A DNA stretch of 13,444 nt from Hymenopellis radicata (taxonomy: Eukaryota; Basidiomycota; Agaricomycetes; Agaricales; Physalacriaceae). Location: NCBI GenBank assembly GCA_015501595.1, contig JADNRX010001161.1:1-13444 (forward strand), written 5' to 3'. A program made the translations under genes and the position numbers. Below are positions 9,134 through 13,444 of this stretch, piece by piece (position 1 is the stretch's first letter; the number at the start of each line of letters is the position of its first letter). The notes under the pieces were generated by a model. It was not told the DNA's origin. It saw nothing but the letters and a program-made list of their open reading frames with translations, and searched no databases.

Positions 9134-10337
9134 ATGTCTTCCCCTATTGCTTCCTACTTTGCTCTTTCCGCCCAGGCTCCAGCGGCTCTCAAGTCGCTGA
9201 GGCACTCCGTTCCCTCGACGGTTTCGGCGCTTCAGTCTTTGTTTGCAGTTCCGACTGCGACTGAGCTGCAAGCTTGTTGGGAACTCTGCCGTCTTCAGAA
9301 TGGCATGGGATGCGCGACGGTTTTCATTCCAGTTGGTAAGACGATCCTTAACAAGCACTCGAAGGATGTTACTGACTCGATTTTCTTAGCTTGGTCTATT
9401 GCTATGGTCTACCACGCGCAAGCCAATCTCACTGGTCTCGAGGCCCTTACACGTACTTTCCTCTACTTCTTCCTCTGCATCGGAATCAAATGTTTGGTAC
9501 GTGACCGCGTTCTTGCTCACCAAGTCTATCAAAGATTGACTTGTCTTCGATTAGATCATGACTATCGACGATATACTTGACTATGACATTGATGCCAACG
9601 TCGAACGAACGAAGAAGCGTGCTCTTCCCCGCGGGGCCATCTCCATCGAGCGTGCATGGCTCTTCTTCGCGATGCAAGTTGTCGCTGGTGTCGCTTTGGC
9701 TTACAAGATCCTCAGTCCCGATGCGTAAGTCCCTAGCTTCTTGGTTATGATACTCCATTCTCACCGCTATTTATACAGTCTTGCCATCTCGATGACCGTC
9801 TGGCCACTCTACGTCCTGTACCCCACCTGCAAGCGATGGATGTCATTCGCACCCGTCCCGCTTGGACTCATGTTCAACATCGGCATCTTCATGGGCTGGG
9901 CTGATCTTACCAAAGACGGCCGTGTCGCCTTCGACGCCCTGATGCCTATCTACATCGGCGCTCTCCTATGGACCATCACCTACGAGACCGTCTACCAGCA
10001 CCAGGATAAGCTTGACGATGTGAAGATTGGCATGAAATCGCTTGCCATCTTCTGCGACAAGTACACAATCCCCGTCTGTACCGCCACGACGATTGGCTTC
10101 GGCACACTTATGGCGTATGGTGGATGGATGAATGGCCAGGGTTTCATCTACTATGCTGCTGTTGTCGTTGCCACTGCCAGTCTCTTAAAGAACCTGATGG
10201 TCACGGATATCGACCAGCCCAAGCAGTGCATGCAGTTCTTCCTCCTTACACCCACCGTTGGGAACATTGTGCTTGGTGGACTCGTTGCCGACGCAGTAGC
10301 GCACAGAGTCGCAGAGGGCATACCTCTCCTACTTTGA
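9134..10337 (+). CDS. UbiA-family prenyltransferase, copy C
   Basis: Exons 9134-9335, 9390-9496, 9555-9724 and 9779-10337 have the same lengths as in copy B and give 345 residues with a TGA at 10335-10337. Both Asp loops are intact (DDILDYDID at 108-116, QDKLDD at 235-240), as is the ERTKKRALPRG region. Differences from copy B include Q14 for H, T29 for K, F37 for L, A117 for V, a VVAG stretch near 144-147, R208 for Q, and a W for C and N for H in the C-terminal helices. None touches the Asp loops. The enzyme role is as for copy B: membrane prenyl transfer or terpene cyclisation, substrate unknown. Intron 1 is 54 bp, divisible by three and free of stop codons, so its retention would insert 18 residues rather than break the frame. 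The exon-like module behind A and B is absent here. Confidence 0.88.
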
Positions 10338-10697
10338 TCTCAGAATGATGTTGTATACCCTTGTAGTCCTATGAATATACCAGTTTTCGTCTTTTGCTTT
10401 CGGCATGATCAGAATATCCTTTTTCTGTTACTCGTAGACAATAACTAGGTTTCTACCACCTCTTCTTTGAGTCGAAGCTTTAGAATTAGCTTGAAATGAG
10501 ATAAGATAATCACGTCAAGAAGCACGTCTCAAACAATCAATCACCGCTTTCCTTTCGCGTAGTTCGAGCTACTTTTTCTTGCCGACTTCCTTATCCCTGT
10601 GCGCATCTAGTACTACCACAGCCCAAGGCGCCGGCGTTATGGGCTTGCTCCGGCTCGCAGTCGACTACGTCAGAGGGCAATGCTGTGGCTGTGCTGA
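10338..10697 (+). promoter_or_regulatory. Intergenic region with chitinase promoter
   Basis: It starts with the last 50 bp of UbiA flank (GTATACCCTTGTAG). It also holds a GATAAGATAA element (10500-10509) and words shared with the spacer before copy C (TTGCCGACTTCC, 10579-10590). No clear TATA box precedes the chitinase ATG. A GTG-initiated frame at 10579-10788 has no support. Confidence 0.4.
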
Positions 10698-12222
10698 ATG
10701 GCACCTACTTATGAACGCCTTGCAACGGACGATTCGGACCAGAATCCCCCATCTCCATCACCGCCGTCTACCAAAAGGCGTCGAATAACCCTTCTAGCTA
10801 CTGCATTTATCCTTCTCGCTTTTCTCTTCTTCAAACTTGGCCAGTGGTCATCTCTGCCGACTCATTCCTCTCCGGATCACATACCAGAGCCCGACTCCGA
10901 GTTGGACAAGGGAAACGACACAGAAACCATGACTGGCAAATACAGCGTTGGATAGTGCGTCGTTTCTCCCGTTAAATGGATTTGACTGACTTGTACCATA
11001 GCTTCGTCAATTGGTGCGCTTTACAGGACTTTACTTGACTTGAAGTTAACGTCTCTTTAGGGGCATATACGGTCGCAAATTCCCCCCTTCCCTCATTCCT
11101 GTACAGGATCTCACCCACATCCTTTACGCATTTGCCAACATCGCTCCGGCCACCGGCACAGTCTCCCTGTCCGATCCTTGGGCTGATCAGGATATCCATT
11201 ATCCCGGTGATTCTTGGAATGACGTGGGGACCAACCTCTACGGCAACTTTAAGGCCATATATAACCTCAAGAAGGCCAACCGTCACCTCAAACTCCTCCT
11301 ATCCATTGGTGGATGGACATACTCCCCCTCCTTCCACCCTGTCGTCGTGAATCCTGCTCTCCGAGCTGAATTCGTGCGATCTTCTGTCCAGCTCCTCGAA
11401 GACTACGGTCTAGACGGCCTCGACATCGACTACGAGTACCCCCAGAATGACGACCAGGCTCGCGGCTACGTCGACCTGCTTCGCGAGCTCCGCGCTGCCC
11501 TCGACCACCACGCCGCCCAAAAGCGCGCCGATTACCGTTTCCTTCTCACCATCGCCGCGCCATGCGGGCCGGACAATTACCAGAAACTCCGTGTCCCCGA
11601 GATGGACGCCTCCCTCGACTTTTGGAATCTCATGGCCTACGACTTTTCCGGCTCGTGGGATTCCATTGCCAATCACCAAGCAAACCTCTTCGGCCCGCCC
11701 ATCTCTGCGTCGCAGGCCGTCGGGTTCTACGTTTCGGCGGGTGTCAACCCCGCCAAGTTGATCCTGGGCATCCCGCTCTATGGACGTTCCTTTACCAACA
11801 CACAAGGCCCCGGATCGCCATTCAATGGCATAGGGCAGGGTTCATGGGAGGCAGGCGTATACGACTATCGCGCGCTTCCCTTGCCTGGATCCCATGTCCT
11901 TCGCGACGAGCAAGCAAAGGCGAGTTGGACGTATGACTACTCGACTAGAGAGATGGTCTCGTTCGATTCAGAGGAAGTCGGTCGGTGGAAAGGTGAGTGG
12001 ATTCGGAAGATGGGTCTGGGCGGAAGCATGTTCTGGGAACTTTCTGGAGATAAAGGTTCGTCGAGAGACGGGATGGAAGGTGGGTTTGGGAAGGAGCCGC
12101 AGCCTGGTCAGAGCTTGGTAAGGGTCGTCAAGGACGCTATGGGCGGCTTGAAGATGCACGAGACAAATTGGTTACATTACGAAGGCAGTAAGTTTGAGAA
12201 CTTGAAGAAGGGAATGCCTTAA
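10698..12222 (+). CDS. GH18 chitinase, membrane-anchored
   Basis: Glycoside hydrolase family 18 enzymes cut beta-1,4-linked GlcNAc chains by substrate-assisted catalysis. Exons 10698-10954, 11002-11013 and 11061-12222 join in phase to give 476 residues. Residues 1-30 are hydrophilic with a basic KRRRITLL edge, and residues 31-50 form one hydrophobic helix. There is no clear cleavage site, so a type II membrane anchor facing the secretory lumen or wall is likely. The catalytic domain starts at GYFVNWGIYGR (about 85-95). It has LLLSIGGW (168-175) and the signature DGLDIDYE, with D208, D211, D213 and acid/base E215. MAYDF (281-285) and the barrel-closing Trp in GSMFWE (W415) are also present, and it ends NLKKGMP, a usual GH18 finish. 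All catalytic positions are intact. No chitin-binding or LysM module is present. The 12-bp middle exon is unusual but required for YFVNW. A role in wall remodelling or chitin recycling is inferred. Confidence 0.93.
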
Positions 12223-12346
12223 TTCATAAGACCTGTACATTACATTTACTTACATGCATGCATATTCTTGTCATTCGAGATTCAGCTGAGTGATATTTCT
12301 AAGAACAGTACGATACACGAATATTCTGCCTTCTGATACAAAGCAT
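12223..12346. other. Short convergent intergenic gap
   Basis: The chitinase stop (12220-12222) and the stop of the minus-strand gene (12347-12349) are only 124 bp apart and face each other, so their 3' UTRs probably overlap. The gap includes ACATGCATGCATATTC (about 12251-12266). No canonical AATAAA was found. Confidence 0.5.
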
Positions 12347-13444
12347 TCACGAAAGATCGAGTACAATGATGTTAGTAAGTTCACGCCAGCACCACGAGCA
12401 TCGTCCGGTCGTCCTCATTATCGTACAAATGCACCTTGTCCATCACAGTAAGCTTCCCGCTCCGTCCAAAAGAAATTGATCAAATACCTTCTACAATAAA
12501 TGTGACCACACATTGTGGCCGACATCCCATGGCACCCGTCGCGTCCGCACAACCGACACACTGGGGTCGAGTGCCATCCAGTCGAGCTGCCGGAAATACC
12601 GCTCTGGGTGTTGTCAGTGTTACGCGAAACAGGCGGAACCGTCTGCTGAGGATCACAAACAAGAAGGTCGACCCACGCGACGGCCTCGTCCTATCGGATG
12701 GTAAGTAAATATTGCTGGCAAACAGGCAACAGAGCGTACATCGGGCTCCATTGGAAGCATCCAAGAACTTGAAATACCGGAAGTGAAGCTCGAACCGCTA
12801 TGGGTTGTTGCCGGAGAGCTCGAGTGGGTGTGCTGAAGCATCCTCAGTCCACGCGATCGCAAAAAAAGAACACAGCAACTCACGGTATCCCTTTCCAGCT
12901 TCGTTGGAAAGCCGGTTCCGCAGACGTGACAGACGTGATCAGCGTGGGTCTTGAAATGCCGTTCGAGAGCCTCAGTATCAGGAAACGGCTCGGCGCAATT
13001 TTGGCAGTATTCGTGGTGCGCCCGATGATGCTAATGTGGCGAACATGAGTACCGATGTCGTTGAAAATAATTTGGGGTTTACAGACCTCGGCAAGGGCCG
13101 TCGAATCAAATACCCCTTCGCCACATAGCTCGCAACACGGATGGCGAAGTGAGTCCTGGTAGTGAGCTTGCAGCTCGCGCTCGTAGACCTTGTAGACGCG
13201 ACAGTCTGTGTTTGCGCAGCTACGCTCGTGGGATCGAAGGTGCTGAAGAACGAGTAAATAAGACCGGCCGACAGAATTAGAAATGATGTACTCCTCATCC
13301 CTCTCCTTGTCGTTCTGGAATCCAGCCCCGCACTCTGGGCAATTGGGATGGTGTGGGGAGCCTCTGTTAATGTTCCTTGAGGGACTCCGCTGTTGCAAAC
13401 GTCCGCCACGGCTTGCACGTTGGGCAGACGAAGTGCTCCTTCTT
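12347..13444 (-). CDS. Multi-C2H2 zinc finger protein with C-terminal RING finger (5' end outside the window)
   Basis: Reading down the minus strand, the exons are 13444-13294, 13242-13087, 13030-12884, 12832-12740, 12642-12488 and 12434-12347, with a TGA at 12349-12347. Introns at 13031-13086, 12833-12883, 12643-12739 and 12435-12487 are GT...AG. The one at 13243-13293 starts with GA. Fingers in order begin CPTCKPW, CPECGAGF, CANTDC, CELCGEG, CQNCAEPF and CHVCGTGF. A Ser/Thr-rich linker follows, then a C3HC4 RING: CRLC, MCGH, YCRRC and CSWC. RING domains usually recruit E2 enzymes for ubiquitin transfer, and C2H2 fingers bind nucleic acid or protein, so a nuclear ubiquitin ligase is plausible but inferred. 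One extra base near 13367-13368 breaks the frame after KEH. Removing it restores HYRGSPHHPNC. This could be a real mutation or a sequence error. The initiation codon is not visible. Confidence 0.8.

Larger units (their letters stand above)
4068..10390 (+). repeat. Tandem array of UbiA duplication units (A, B, C)
   Basis: Start codons are spaced 2425 bp (A to B) and 2641 bp (B to C), all head to tail. Each unit holds a promoter, a four-exon gene and, in A and B, the downstream exon-like module. Similarity is patchy. Promoter, exon 1 and most of exon 4 are closest between B and C. Exon 2 and intron 3 are closest between A and B. The first part of exon 3 is closest between A and C. The array ends about 50 bp after the copy C stop. 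Confidence 0.85.

Noticed and set aside
11410..11805. 131-codon minus-strand frame inside the chitinase
   Set aside because: It is antisense to a clear GH18 catalytic domain and is explained by high-GC third positions.
12188..12193. GTAAGT near the chitinase 3' end as a splice donor
   Set aside because: The open frame continues to NLKKGMP, a normal GH18 C-terminus, and no acceptor is needed.
1..13444. CRISPR array, tRNA or rRNA genes
   Set aside because: No regularly spaced short repeats, cloverleaf-forming sequence or rRNA-like sequence was seen. The exon structure is eukaryotic.

Overview
The window looks like a piece of a filamentous basidiomycete genome, probably Agaricomycotina. The evidence is four multi-exon gene families with short (about 44-100 bp) GT...AG introns, TATA boxes 60-70 bp upstream of start codons, an MLKL/NLR-type helical N-terminal domain, and a protein that combines C2H2 and RING fingers. 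There are no bacterial features, tRNA, rRNA or CRISPR array that I can see.

Layout. Positions 520-1444 hold a four-exon gene start encoding the helical N-terminal domain found on fungal NLR-like and MLKL-like proteins. No nucleotide-binding or repeat domain follows it. A low-complexity junction (1372-1568) then leads into a 3' relic of a UbiA-family prenyltransferase (1569-1826). A small unrecognised two-exon gene may lie at 2700-3035. From about 3740 to 10390 there is a tandem array of three UbiA-family genes with identical four-exon structures (202, 107, 170 and about 559 nt). Copy A (4068) is broken by a 5-bp deletion. Copies B (6493-7691) and C (9134-10337) are intact and encode 345-residue membrane proteins with both Asp-rich motifs. 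The duplicated unit includes the promoter and, in A, B and the relic, an exon-like segment downstream. The copies are mosaics of one another, which suggests repeated gene conversion.

To the right lies a complete GH18 chitinase gene (10698-12222, 476 aa) with an N-terminal membrane anchor and an intact DxxDxDxE site. Converging on it from the minus strand is a multi-finger C2H2 plus RING protein (12347 to beyond 13444). It can be rebuilt through six introns that the raw reading frames hide. Three of these sit at exactly the same place in three zinc fingers, and one of those lacks a GT donor.

Function. The UbiA enzymes should transfer a prenyl chain, or cyclise one, in a membrane. No cytochrome P450, polyketide synthase or other pathway gene is present, so no product can be named. 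Nothing shows that the chitinase, the zinc-finger gene and the UbiA array act together. The main interest is the recent duplication, conversion and decay of the UbiA genes and the module that travels with them.
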